A stretch of 64,000 nucleotides of DNA from Bacteroidota bacterium (GCA_005882315.1 VBAR01000004.1:1-64000); one strand, 5' to 3'; positions 51,501 to 59,778 are shown, counted from the first letter of the stretch. Notes: generated by a model from the sequence alone, not told the origin. Translations and numbers: made by a program.

Positions 51501-52233
51501 ATTCACGGAGAGCAGGAGTGGCTACTTTTTCACCGGTATTAATGCATAATAAAATATCATGTGCATTAAAATCGCTTTGGTCAACATAATGCGAATCGTT
51601 GCTGGCGATAATTTTTACATTATACTTTACAGCAAATTTTATCAGCACCTGGTTTACGGCATCCTGCTCTTTCATTCCATGGCGCTGTAACTCCACATAA
51701 TAGTCTTCTCCAAATAGATCAAGCCACCATTTAAATTCTATTTCAGCCTCAGCTTCTGTTTTTTTAAGAATGGCCTGTGGCACTCTTGCGCCGAGGCAAC
51801 AAGTAGTTGCAATCAACCCTTCATGATATTTTTCGATCAACTCTTTATCAATACGTGGGTATTTGCTGTACATACCTTCTATAAAACCCAGTGATGTAAG
51901 TTTGCTCAGGTTTTTATAGCCCTGTTCATTTTTTGCCAGCAGTATCTGGTGGTTGCGGGGGTCTTTCTGTTCTTTGGTAAATGTTTTCCGATGACGATCC
52001 TCGGTAATATAAAATTCACAACCCACAACCGGTTTTACTTTCAGGTTGCCATTTTCATCTTTATGTTTATGTGCTTCAGCAACAAATTCAAATACGCCGA
52101 ACATATTGCCATGATCACTGATAGCTAATGCCGGCATGCCATCATCCATTGCTTTTTTATAAAGACTTTGAATAGAGGCAGCGCCATCTAATAAGGAGAA
52201 TTGAGTATGTACGTGTAGATGGGAAAATTTCAT
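48556..52233 (-). CDS. dnaE: DNA polymerase III subunit alpha
   Basis: 1225 residues. Replicative polymerase of the C family, DnaE1-type. PHP domain at the N-terminus (MKFSHLHVHTQFSLLDGAA), the catalytic region with PDIDTDFDD and the GRGSAAGS fingers segment, a QEQVMLLA-type tau-binding region, and C-terminal OB fold (IALVAEAQHKISKNGNKYGNFIIEDYSG). No epsilon exonuclease is fused. Start ATG 52233 matches the family exactly; the in-frame extension to 52347 has no homologous feature. The coding sequence is intact through the stop at 48556. Confidence 0.96.
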   Translation of the reverse strand: MKFSHLHVHTQFSLLDGAASIQSLYKKAMDDGMPALAISDHGNMFGVFEFVAEAHKHKDENGNLKVKPVVGCEFYITEDRHRKTFTKEQKDPRNHQILLAKNEQGYKNLSKLTSLGFIEGMYSKYPRIDKELIEKYHEGLIATTCCLGARVPQAILKKTEAEAEIEFKWWLDLFGEDYYVELQRHGMKEQDAVNQVLIKFAVKYNVKIIASNDSHYVDQSDFNAHDILLCINTGEKVATPALREFSDDDVHTKDKRFGFPNDQFYFKTTAEMVKVFHDLPEAIDNTNEVVSKIDVLDLKRNILLPNFPIPEKFKTHKKTETTKKGEVLSVDSLNQWEFLKHITYEGANKRYSEITEEIKERIEFELFTIKTMGFAGYFLIVGDFIKAGRDLGVYVGPGRGSAAGSVVAYCIGITNIDPLKYNLLFERFLNPDRKSLPDIDTDFDDVGRQKVIDYVISKYGKQQVAQIITFGTMAAKMSIKDVARVMDLPLPESNALAKLIPERPGIELRRVLHAPMKTKDGEKSLEEKDGLGNEDLDNVKKLRDLYKKTDSIESKILHEAERLEGSVRNTGIHAAGIIIAPTDLTDLIPVATAKDSDLWVTQIEGNVIEEAGVIKMDFLGLKTLTIIKDALMLIKQNHGVEIDIDTIPLDDKKTFELYQHAATIGTFQFESPGMQKYLRELKADKFDDLIAMNALYRPGPLAYIPNFIDRKHGREAITYDLPEMEEYLKETYGITVYQEQVMLLAQKLGGFSKGDADVLRKAMGKKQKHVLDKMKKQFIDGATEKLFPKERLEKIWTDWEAFAQYAFNKSHSTCYAYVAYQTAYLKSHYPADYMAAVLNHAGSIEKITFFMEECKRMGIKVLGPDINESLNGFAVNKAGEIRFGLGGLKGVGEAAVENIIIERDKNGPFTSPFDLTKRVNQRSVNKKTLESLAYAGGFDCFPEFHRAQYFHSSPEEPRTGLEKIINFGQVYQTQKSNGANTLFGDLPIAYDLQPPKISPCELWPLIVQLDREKEVTGMFLSGHPLDHFKFEMKHYNVSSIADFNEFKEAITLHSNPNRPFRLIALVAEAQHKISKNGNKYGNFIIEDYSGKATIILFTEDYLRFTPFLQQGQTVYITGYFKQRYNRDDFDFKVNGVSLVETMKRNMTRQLSIDIHPSMLSPDMIQFVEKNIKTHPGKSTLKINLAEPKQNLKISLVSMDSGFEMNDEMVEFLQSKPELEVQITTV

Positions 52234-52454
52234 TTTGTCGGGTTGTTCAATGCGTGAATTGTTAAAAAACTGTTTAGGCAAATTCCTGTTCTCATCACAA
52301 TCTACAGTTTGACCTGCATCATTTTTTTTATTTATCAAAAGATTCAATGTGTAATTTACTAAGTTTCAATACGACCAAATGCAAATAAAAATGAATCACA
52401 ATTTAATTAACGGAAAATCGTTTATTTAATATCCACATTCTGAGAAAAGGAGTT

Positions 52455-52462
52455 TATTTTTG
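52455..52462 (+). promoter_or_regulatory. -7 promoter box (TATTTTTG) for the NlpC/P60 gene
   Basis: Exact TAnnTTTG match, 67 nt before ATG 52530. The early leader holds an inverted repeat, CCTG (52471-52474) / CAGG (52482-52485), within TTGCCTGTTGCGGGCAGGG. Confidence 0.5.
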
Positions 52463-52529
52463 TGGACTTGCCTGTTGCGGGCAGGGTTTTCGAAATTAAC
52501 TGTAGAAGTCATCATCCTGAAAAGTCCGA

Positions 52530-53273
52530 ATGGTTAAGCACCTTAGATATCTTTTCATATCTGCATTTATATTTTCAAGCTGTTCCAGCCTGAAAACCCT
52601 TACGTCCGGTAACAACAATAAAGAGAATACTTCATCGGGTATAAGTTCTAATACGGCTAAAGCATCTGCTTCCGAAAAAAAGGAAGTTAAATTTCTTGAG
52701 AATATTTCATCGTCTCCTGCTGGTAGCAAAACAATTCCTGTTGAAACAGAAAAGAAAGTTACTACATCGGTTATAAAAAATGAACCCGCCGCAAAGCCTT
52801 CTGCAGCTTCATCAAAACCTAATGCAGTTGAAGTTGCCAGTTCGTTACAGTTGAAGTATGCAATACTGCTGAATACAGAAGTGGAGAATGTTCCAAATAC
52901 AGAGTTATTGAAAAAAATAGATGAATGGTACGGAACAAAATACTGCATGGGTGGTACAACGAGTAAGTGCATCGATTGTTCTGCGTTTATGCAAATCCTT
53001 TTTTCATCAGTTTATGGAGTTAGTATACCAAGAACAGCCCATGAGCAATACAAAGCAACCACAAGAATTTCACGTACTGAATTAAAAGAAGGCGATATGG
53101 TTTTCTTTAATACCCGTGGCGGAGTTAGCCATGTTGGTTTCTATTTACAGAATAATAAGTTTGTTCATGCTTCCACCGGCGGGGTTACTATCAGCGATCT
53201 CTTCGATCCTTATTATCTCCGTCGTTTTGTTGGCGTTGGCAGGGTGGAGAAGACGGGACTTGCTAAACAGTAG
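52530..53273 (+). CDS. NlpC/P60 (C40) cell-wall hydrolase lipoprotein
   Basis: 247 residues. Lipobox-like S-S-C at about residue 18 (FIFSSCSSLKTL), a Ser/Ala/Lys-rich linker of about 100 residues, then an NlpC/P60 domain: catalytic Cys in CIDCSAFMQILF, His in RGGVSHVGFYL, and the third polar residue region FVHASTGG. It cleaves peptide stems of peptidoglycan at the outer face of the cell. The linker carries many Ser and Lys and is probably unstructured. Downstream the intergenic region has two heptamer arrays that begin right after the stop codon. Confidence 0.9.
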   Translation: MVKHLRYLFISAFIFSSCSSLKTLTSGNNNKENTSSGISSNTAKASASEKKEVKFLENISSSPAGSKTIPVETEKKVTTSVIKNEPAAKPSAASSKPNAVEVASSLQLKYAILLNTEVENVPNTELLKKIDEWYGTKYCMGGTTSKCIDCSAFMQILFSSVYGVSIPRTAHEQYKATTRISRTELKEGDMVFFNTRGGVSHVGFYLQNNKFVHASTGGVTISDLFDPYYLRRFVGVGRVEKTGLAKQ

Positions 53274-53283
53274 ATCAGTCGGA

Positions 53284-53332
53284 AGTCAGCAATCAGCAAT
53301 CAGCAATCAGCAATCAGCAATCAGCAATCAGC
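53284..53332. repeat. Tandem heptamer array (AATCAGC)x7
   Basis: Six perfect AATCAGC units (53291-53332) preceded by a variant AGTCAGC, directly after the NlpC/P60 stop codon. The perfect copies mark it as the youngest of the arrays in the window. Confidence 0.9.
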
Positions 53333-53356
53333 AAAAATTGGATTTGTAATATAGCT

Positions 53357-53405
53357 CAATATCTAATATCCAGTATCCAGTATCTAGAATCTAGCATCCA
53401 CATTC
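53357..53405. repeat. Degenerate heptamer array (YARNATC)x7
   Basis: CAATATC, TAATATC, CAGTATC, CAGTATC, TAGAATC, TAGCATC, CACATTC in exact 7-bp register. Together with the AATCAGC array it fills the gap between the convergent NlpC/P60 and flippase genes, where a terminator would be expected. Confidence 0.75.
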
Positions 53406-53407
53406 CC

Positions 53408-54907
53408 TCACTTACTTAATCCCAGTTTCTTTTTTATTGATTGCAGTACGGGTAAAATATCCGGGCTTAGCTTCAATGCTATCGATCCGCTGATAAATAT
53501 TGCAAGGAATACAATGCTTCTTATAAACAGCCATTCAAAACCGATTTTGCCATTGAATAGTAAATAAGTTATCGTAAATGTAACTGCAGCTAATAAAAGC
53601 GTAAGCAAGGATTTACTGTTAAACGGTTGCAGGTTGAATTTTTTAGCGAGAAACCAATAGCGGATGGCATTATAAACAGAGAATGAAATAAGGTTTGCAA
53701 TGGCCGGTCCTGTCACACCTATTTTTTTTGTCAGAATATAATTCAACGGAAGTGTGATAAGTAAAAGCAATATGCCCGTTAAAAAATCAAACCGCCATTT
53801 GGTAGATGTGCCGATGATCTGGCCACTTACACCGGTACCCATATCTACGATTTTCGTAAGCCCGATAAAAAGAAAAACATTGATAGCATCCAGGTAAACC
53901 TTGTTCAGATGTAATGTGTAAACAGCATCTATAAAATTTAAGTAAACAAGCGAAAACATGGCTGTTGCAAATATCAATTGATTGATAGATGAACGATGAT
54001 AAATTTTATCGATTAGCCCCATATTCTTGTCCTTCCATGCCTGCGACAGCGAAGCAAGAGAAGAAGAGATGACACCACGCTGAGGTGCCTGTACAAGGCT
54101 GGCCATATTTTGCGCCAATGTATAAACAGCTGCCATTTCTATTCCGATTACTGAAGCTATAACGAGGGTGTCAAATACACTGGAGATTGTAAAGAGAAGT
54201 GCGCCGCCATACACAAACGAGCAAAGCCTAAGTATTTTTTTGAAAAACTTTTTTGAAACAATGCTAAAACTGGATGATAAATTGAATTCTGATTTTTTAA
54301 TAAGATAAAAGATCAATACGAATGCAATAACAAGATAGGTGAGTGAATAAAGTTTGATGAATAGATCGAAGTCAGGTATAAAACTGGTTAATGTGAGGAT
54401 GATTAAGACTGTAGTCAACAATCTGAATAATATTTCACGTAAGAAATTGGTGAATACTGCTTCTCTTAGCTGCCAGGCATAGGCTTCTAATATAGAAAAC
54501 AAGGTAAGTCCCAGCCCGAAAGGGAATATCCACTTGTAGTAAGTGATAAGCTCCGGCGAATTGGTTCCGAATTTCCGGATAACAAGATCTTTTAATAAAA
54601 AACCTGCAATGATCACTAAACAATAACCAATTAATGAAACGATCAGCGCAATGCTGAGCATATCGTTTTTCTTTTTCGGCAGGTTATCATTATAGTAAGG
54701 ATAGAACTTATAGATATATGCTGTCATCCCAAACTGTGACAGCGAGAAGAAAATATTTGAGACAGCGATGAAGACACCGGTAAGACCATATTGCTCTTTG
54801 GTAAATCCGCCTTCTCTCGCAAAAAGATAAGTGTTCAGCAACCCGAAAGCAAAGCCTGTATAAACCACTGCGGAAGAGATTATACTTTGCCTGCGGATTT
54901 TGCTCAT
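53408..54907 (-). CDS. Polysaccharide flippase / O-antigen-type exporter
   Basis: 499 residues, about 14 transmembrane helices, MATE/MOP-superfamily polysaccharide biosynthesis protein (Wzx-like). N-terminal MSKIRRQSIISSAVVYTGFAFGLLNTYLFAREGGFT with a GLTGVFIAVSNIFF segment and middle RLCSFVYGGALLFTISSVFDTLVI. It moves lipid-linked sugars across the inner membrane. No glycosyltransferase genes are near, so it is orphaned in this window. A 22-nt perfect palindrome sits between its start and the M1 peptidase stop. Confidence 0.88.
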   Translation of the reverse strand: MSKIRRQSIISSAVVYTGFAFGLLNTYLFAREGGFTKEQYGLTGVFIAVSNIFFSLSQFGMTAYIYKFYPYYNDNLPKKKNDMLSIALIVSLIGYCLVIIAGFLLKDLVIRKFGTNSPELITYYKWIFPFGLGLTLFSILEAYAWQLREAVFTNFLREILFRLLTTVLIILTLTSFIPDFDLFIKLYSLTYLVIAFVLIFYLIKKSEFNLSSSFSIVSKKFFKKILRLCSFVYGGALLFTISSVFDTLVIASVIGIEMAAVYTLAQNMASLVQAPQRGVISSSLASLSQAWKDKNMGLIDKIYHRSSINQLIFATAMFSLVYLNFIDAVYTLHLNKVYLDAINVFLFIGLTKIVDMGTGVSGQIIGTSTKWRFDFLTGILLLLITLPLNYILTKKIGVTGPAIANLISFSVYNAIRYWFLAKKFNLQPFNSKSLLTLLLAAVTFTITYLLFNGKIGFEWLFIRSIVFLAIFISGSIALKLSPDILPVLQSIKKKLGLSK

Positions 54908-54927
54908 GGGGTAAATGTACTGCTGTA

Positions 54928-54949
54928 CTGCCGATTTGCAAATCGGCAG
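54928..54949. repeat. 22-nt perfect palindrome
   Basis: Core TGCCGATTTGCAAATCGGCA (54929-54948) plus one more complementary base on each side. It lies 6 nt before the M1 peptidase stop (minus strand) and 20 nt upstream of the flippase start. No T-run follows on either side, so a repeat or operator is more likely than a terminator. Confidence 0.75.
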
Positions 54950-54955
54950 AGGCGA

Positions 54956-56644
54956 TTAAAGTTTTTTTGTAGTGATAAAGAAGTTACGGTCAGCTTTCAT
55001 ATTGTTATCTAAAAAATCTTTTGTCCCTGTTACAGATTTCCATTCGGTAGCCGGATAAAGCCATGTAGACCCACCATCAGCCATTCTTACCGGCATGTTA
55101 AAGCCCTTTACACAATTGGTCCACCGGTATGAAATTTTATCACCGGTAATTTTCCATTCAAGAACCGGTACATTTTTAGTACGCAGGTATTGATCAAAGA
55201 TCTTTGACAGATCTTTCTTCGCCATTTTTGAAAAATATTCTTCCACCTGTTTTGAAGTAACGGTTTGATGATAGAATGTTTTATTTAATCCACGAAGTAT
55301 CTGGCGGAACAAACTATCATCATTGATCACCTGCCGGATAGTATGCAGCATGTTACTTCCTTTATAATACATGTCACCGCTGCCTTCTTTATTTACACCG
55401 TAAGGTCCAATGACGGGTCTATCATTTTCTATTTCAGATCTTGTACCAATTACATAATCTCTGCCGGCCTCTTTACCATAATAATATTCAGTAAATAAAG
55501 TTTCAGAATAAGCAGTAAAGCCTTCATGCACCCACATATCTGCAATATCTTTTGTGGTGATGTTATTGGCAAACCATTCGTGACCTGATTCATGAATGAT
55601 AATAAAATCCCATTTCAATCCCCAACCAGTATGCGAAAGATCCATACCGAGGTATCCATCCCTGTATTGATTACCATAAGCAACTGCACTTTGATGTTCC
55701 ATCCCGAGGTGAGGAGATTCCACTAGTTTAAATCCGTCTTCATAAAAAGGGTAGGGGCCAAACCAGTATTCAAATGCTTTAAGCATCGGGTGTACATCAC
55801 GGCCAAATTGTTTTTTTGCTTTTTCAACATTGTAATCAAGCACCCAGTAACTGCAATCGAGTTTTCCTTTTTCTCCATCATATGTATCGGTCCAATTGGT
55901 GTACTTGCCGATATAAGGAATGATATTATAATTATTGATCGGGTCTTTTACTTCCCAGACCCATGTGCTGGTTCCGTTGTCATTTGATTTTTTTTCTTTC
56001 AATCTTCCATTGCCAATTGCAGATAAAGAATCAGGAACAGTAATAGCTAATGATGCGCCTTGATCGGGTTCATCACTCTGGTGGTCTTTGCAGGGATACC
56101 ATACACTTGCGCCTAATCCCTGGCAAGCGGCACTCATCCATGGATTTTTGTTTTTATCTTTTAACCAGATCCAACCGCCATCCCATGGCGGATTTCTTGC
56201 TTCGCGGGGTTTGCCGTGATAACTGATTTTAAGTGAATAGCTTTTTGAAGAATTTGAGCCCAGGGCTGCATGAGTTTTAAAGACAGTAGTTCCAAAATCT
56301 ATAAAATATACATTGCCTTCCCGCCAATATTTTTTTATTTGAATTTCATTGCTAACCGGGATAATGCTATCGATCAATAATGGTTCCTGTAAATCAATTT
56401 GCATTATTTTGTTTGTTCCTGGGTTTGCTTTAAAATGAATCCAGACATTTCCAATAATAGTTTTGGTTTTATAATCCGGTGTTACATCAATATAATATGA
56501 CATTACATCCCACCAATCTCTTCCTTTACCAACACTTCCCCTTAATGTATCCTGTTTTGTAAATATTTCTTTTTTATTTAGAGGCTGGCTATAACCAGTA
56601 ATCAATAAAAAGCAACTAGCAACTAATATTAAAAATTTCTTCAC
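54956..56644 (-). CDS. M1-family zinc aminopeptidase-like protein
   Basis: 562 residues with signal peptide (MKKFLILVASCFLLITGYSQ). The M1 catalytic region is present: GMEHQSAVAYGNQY (the G-x-M-E-N-type exopeptidase motif, here G-M-E-H) and IIHESGHEWFANNITTKDIADMWVHEGFTAY, i.e. H-E-x-x-H-x18-E. The residue after GME is His rather than Asn, which may affect N-terminal substrate binding. Likely a periplasmic or exported peptidase. Starts with GTG at 56644, since no ATG precedes the signal peptide. Divergent from the oligopeptide-binding gene, with TAAATTTA (56665-56672) as a palindromic box between. Confidence 0.88.
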   Translation of the reverse strand: MKKFLILVASCFLLITGYSQPLNKKEIFTKQDTLRGSVGKGRDWWDVMSYYIDVTPDYKTKTIIGNVWIHFKANPGTNKIMQIDLQEPLLIDSIIPVSNEIQIKKYWREGNVYFIDFGTTVFKTHAALGSNSSKSYSLKISYHGKPREARNPPWDGGWIWLKDKNKNPWMSAACQGLGASVWYPCKDHQSDEPDQGASLAITVPDSLSAIGNGRLKEKKSNDNGTSTWVWEVKDPINNYNIIPYIGKYTNWTDTYDGEKGKLDCSYWVLDYNVEKAKKQFGRDVHPMLKAFEYWFGPYPFYEDGFKLVESPHLGMEHQSAVAYGNQYRDGYLGMDLSHTGWGLKWDFIIIHESGHEWFANNITTKDIADMWVHEGFTAYSETLFTEYYYGKEAGRDYVIGTRSEIENDRPVIGPYGVNKEGSGDMYYKGSNMLHTIRQVINDDSLFRQILRGLNKTFYHQTVTSKQVEEYFSKMAKKDLSKIFDQYLRTKNVPVLEWKITGDKISYRWTNCVKGFNMPVRMADGGSTWLYPATEWKSVTGTKDFLDNNMKADRNFFITTKKL

Positions 56645-56664
56645 AGTGGTAAAAATTTGAATTG

Positions 56665-56672
56665 TAAATTTA
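56665..56672. promoter_or_regulatory. Shared TAAATTTA element between divergent genes
   Basis: A one-mismatch -7 box (TAnnTTTG) on both strands because it is its own reverse complement; it lies 16 nt before the binding-protein ATG and 20 nt before the M1 peptidase GTG. Confidence 0.4.
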
Positions 56673-56688
56673 GCCGTTCATCTTCAAT

Positions 56689-58320
56689 ATGCCCGTTAAA
56701 AATACAATAAGACTTGCTTTGGTTTTGGCCGCCTGTGTAGTTCTGCTATGCTGTAGTAATGATAAAAAGGCTAACAAAAATATTTTCCGCTACAATGAGC
56801 AAACAGGTATTGCCAGTCTCGACCCCGCTTTTGCAAAAAACCAATCTATCATGTGGGCCGTACATCAATTATACAACACGCTGGTGGAAGTGGATTCTAA
56901 TCTCAATATTATTCCATCTCTGGCGAAAAACTGGGAGTTCAGCGAGGATAGAAAGACGGTTGTATTCCATTTGCGCAATGATATATTCTTTCATGATGAT
57001 GCGGCATTTCCAAATAGTAAGGGAAGAAAGATGGTTGCGGCAGATATTGTTTATAGTTTTAAAAGAATACAGGATAAGAAAGTTGCCAGCCCTGGGGCAT
57101 GGATATTTAACAACAAAGTGGATACGATAAATGCATTTACAGCAATTGATGATTCTACATTTCAGTTGAGATTATTGAAACCTTATAACCCGATCCTCGG
57201 TATTCTTTCCATGCAGTATTGTTCCATTGTTCCGAAAGAAGCAGTTGAAAAATATACAGATGATTTCCGCCGTCATGCTGTTGGCACCGGGCCATTTCAG
57301 TTTGTTGCATGGGAAGAAGGGCAGGCATTGATCATGAAAAAGAATAAAAACTATTTTGAAAAAGACGCTTCAGGAAATGCATTGCCTTATTTAGATGGGA
57401 TCAAAGTGAGTTTTTATGATAGCAAGGCAACAGAATTTTTATTGTTCCGCCAAAAACAACTCAGTTTTATAAATGATATTGATGCTTCATTTAAAGATGA
57501 GATACTTACTAAAAAAGGAGTACTGCGTGATAATTGGAATGGTAAACTTGTTTTACAAACTAATCCATATTTGAATATTGAGTATCTCGGTTTGATGGTT
57601 GACAGCACAAACGATCTCGTTAAAACCTCGCCGACTCGGTTAAAGAAAGTAAGGCAGGCTATCAATTATGGATTCGACAGAAGAAAAATGGTTTTGTATT
57701 TACGTAATTCAATCGGTACTGCAGCTGAATCTGGTTTTGTGCCGGCTGGTTTGCCTTCTTTTGATTCAACTGTTGTGAGAGGTTACACTTATGATCCCGG
57801 GAAAAGTAAACAGTTATTGCGTGAAGCCGGTTTTGCAAATGGCAATGGTTTACCCGAAATAACATTATACACGATCCCTATTTATGCTGATATCGCCGTT
57901 TATATTTCAAGACAATTACAGGAGCTGGGAATAAAAGTACAGGTAGAAGTAGTGCAGAAAGCAAGATTGCTGCAGATGACATCTTCATCTCAAGCTTTGT
58001 TCTTTCGGGGTAGCTGGATAGCAGATTACCCCGATGCAGAAAACTATTTGTCTGTTTTTTATTCAAAGAACCCGGCACCGCCCAACTATACCCGTTATAA
58101 AAATCCAGCCTTTGATGCATTGTTTGAAAAAGCATTGCTGGAAGAAAATGATTCGCTACGCATGAAATTGTATCAGCAGGCTGATCAGTTGATGATTGAT
58201 GATGCACCAGTTGTTCCGCTGTGGTATGATAAAGTAATAAGGTTAGTACAAACTAATGTAGATGGCTTCAGACCAAATGCATTGAATCTGCTTGAGCTGA
58301 GAAAAACAAAAATCAATTAA
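56689..58320 (+). CDS. Oligopeptide-binding lipoprotein (SBP family 5)
   Basis: 543 residues. Lipobox L-L-C-C at about residue 21-22 after a hydrophobic run, then the extracellular solute-binding family 5 fold: TGIASLDPAFAKNQSIMWAVHQLYNTLVEVD, LAKNWEFSEDRKTVVFHLR, VGTGPFQFVAWEEGQALIMKKN, and RGSWIADYPDAENYLSVFYSKN. Captures oligopeptides (or other hydrophilic ligands) outside the membrane and hands them to an ABC transporter. The fused ATPase at 16-17.7 kb is a plausible partner, although 39 kb away and unproven. The stop overlaps the stop of the convergent hypothetical gene by 3-4 nt. Confidence 0.93.
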   Translation: MPVKNTIRLALVLAACVVLLCCSNDKKANKNIFRYNEQTGIASLDPAFAKNQSIMWAVHQLYNTLVEVDSNLNIIPSLAKNWEFSEDRKTVVFHLRNDIFFHDDAAFPNSKGRKMVAADIVYSFKRIQDKKVASPGAWIFNNKVDTINAFTAIDDSTFQLRLLKPYNPILGILSMQYCSIVPKEAVEKYTDDFRRHAVGTGPFQFVAWEEGQALIMKKNKNYFEKDASGNALPYLDGIKVSFYDSKATEFLLFRQKQLSFINDIDASFKDEILTKKGVLRDNWNGKLVLQTNPYLNIEYLGLMVDSTNDLVKTSPTRLKKVRQAINYGFDRRKMVLYLRNSIGTAAESGFVPAGLPSFDSTVVRGYTYDPGKSKQLLREAGFANGNGLPEITLYTIPIYADIAVYISRQLQELGIKVQVEVVQKARLLQMTSSSQALFFRGSWIADYPDAENYLSVFYSKNPAPPNYTRYKNPAFDALFEKALLEENDSLRMKLYQQADQLMIDDAPVVPLWYDKVIRLVQTNVDGFRPNALNLLELRKTKIN

Positions 58321-58976
58321 TCGCCAGCAGCAGTCTTTTTTAAATTTGAAAGCACATGCTTTATCTGGTAAACCCTTGACTCGGCAATATTCATTAAGTC
58401 GTACGTGGATGTAATTTCTTTTTTGTAAACAGGCCCGCTGTTACCTCTTGGCAGCGGTTTCACTGGGGTTTGTACAACATTGATAATTCCGATATTGGTG
58501 TCCCTGATAACTTCTGTATATACATTTTGTCTATCATCTAAAGGATATTGGTTATTATTATACTCCGCTCTAAGCTTTATAACATGTTTCTCTTCCTGCG
58601 AAACAAGTAATAACTCCATTAATTTTTTGCCGGTAGTATCGAAGAGGCCTAATGCTGCTCTGAACTGAAATGTTTGCCCGTTATGATTGAAATATGGGTT
58701 GCCAATTACAAGCATCACAGTAAAATCAGCCTTACAGTCTAAGCAGAATTGTTTGTTTGAATCTATATAGTCATCAAAAGTTTGTGGGAGAATTTCGTTT
58801 AATGCTTTAATCATCTTGGGTTTTTTCCATTCCTCAGGTATATCTAATTTATAGCGGTTTGGAAAATATCTGCAGAAAGTATCCGGTTGTGCAAATAGCC
58901 CGATTGATGAGCATAATAGCAGTAGAAAAGAAAGACAATTGATCTTTTTTATAACAGGTGGTTTGTGAATGATCAA
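58317..58976 (-). CDS. Hypothetical exported protein
   Basis: About 219 residues. The N-terminus has a hydrophobic signal stretch (NCLSFLLLLCSSIGLFAQ). All candidate starts are non-ATG: TTG 58976, GTG 58997 or TTG 59015; 58976 gives the best signal-peptide geometry. The mature part includes two cysteines in FCLDCKADF, and AALGLFDTTGKKLMELLLVSQEEKH and EVIRDTNIGIINVVQTPVKPLPRG. I do not recognise the family. Convergent with the binding-protein gene, overlapping by 4 nt at the stops. Function unknown. Confidence 0.6.
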   Translation of the reverse strand: MIIHKPPVIKKINCLSFLLLLCSSIGLFAQPDTFCRYFPNRYKLDIPEEWKKPKMIKALNEILPQTFDDYIDSNKQFCLDCKADFTVMLVIGNPYFNHNGQTFQFRAALGLFDTTGKKLMELLLVSQEEKHVIKLRAEYNNNQYPLDDRQNVYTEVIRDTNIGIINVVQTPVKPLPRGNSGPVYKKEITSTYDLMNIAESRVYQIKHVLSNLKKTAAGD

Positions 58977-59088
58977 ATTCGCTATATCGGTTATCACTAT
59001 TCTAAATTCAGACAAAAAATCTCCGAAAACAATTTAATTTCGAATTTTAAAGAACTGTTAACGCATTTGTCATTTCAATAAAGATTAT

Positions 59089-59778
59089 TTAGTTCTTTAA
59101 TTTCGATGCAAACACTTTCCTGAATTTTTCCAGTTTTGGCCTGATAACAACAGCACAGTAAGGGTTTTTATTTTTGTTCAGCTCGTAGTATTGCTGATGG
59201 TACTCTTCAGCGGAGTAGAATTTAGTAAAGGGAACGATCTCGGTTACCACGGGTTTATCCCATGCGCCGCTTTTATCCAGTGCAGCTTTATATTGTTCTG
59301 CTTTTTGTTTTTGTTCATCGTCATGATAAAAAATAGCACTGCGATATTGAGTGCCTACATCACCTCCCTGGCGGTTGAGTGTAGTGGGATCATGTGTTTC
59401 CCAAAACACTTCCAGTAATTCATCATAGGTAATTACAGAAGTATCAAAAGTAATTTGTGCACACTCTGCATGACCGGTCTGCTCATAGCTGACCTGTTCG
59501 TAAGTTGGGTTATCAACATTGCCGCCTGTGTAGCCGGAAACAACTGAGATGACGCCTTTCAATTCTTCAAAAACAGCTTCTGTACACCAGAAGCATCCGT
59601 TTGCAAATGTTGCAACACCTGTCGGTTTTAAATTCGTAGTATCTTTCATAACCTTTTTTGTATTCGTTTGTTTAGTTTCTTTATTTGAGTTTTGAGCACA
59701 GGAAAAAAGAACAGCAGAGAATAAAATTGCTCCTGATAGCACTGATTTCATAATATTTTGTTTGATGGACTGTTTCAT
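59089..59778 (-). CDS. msrA: Peptide-methionine (S)-S-oxide reductase, exported
   Basis: 229 residues from ATG 59778. An N-terminal signal-like segment with lipobox-like L-F-S-C (SAVLFSCAQNSN) places this MsrA outside the cytoplasm, probably as a lipoprotein. Core motif GCFWCTEAVFEELKGV with the catalytic Cys and a SGYTGG segment, later YRSAIFYHDDEQKQKAEQYK and the TEIVPFTKFYSAEEYHQQYY end. Reduces Met-S-sulfoxide in oxidised envelope proteins. A TAAATTGC near-match box (59788-59795, minus strand) lies 9 nt upstream. A longer frame to 59862 is not supported. Confidence 0.93.
   Translation of the reverse strand: MKQSIKQNIMKSVLSGAILFSAVLFSCAQNSNKETKQTNTKKVMKDTTNLKPTGVATFANGCFWCTEAVFEELKGVISVVSGYTGGNVDNPTYEQVSYEQTGHAECAQITFDTSVITYDELLEVFWETHDPTTLNRQGGDVGTQYRSAIFYHDDEQKQKAEQYKAALDKSGAWDKPVVTEIVPFTKFYSAEEYHQQYYELNKNKNPYCAVVIRPKLEKFRKVFASKLKN

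Noticed and set aside
52234-52347. N-terminal extension of dnaE
   Set aside because: The family starts at MKFSHLHVHTQFSLLDG; the extra 38 residues have no recognisable feature.
53284-53332. CRISPR array
   Set aside because: Units are 7 bp without spacers; this is a simple tandem repeat.
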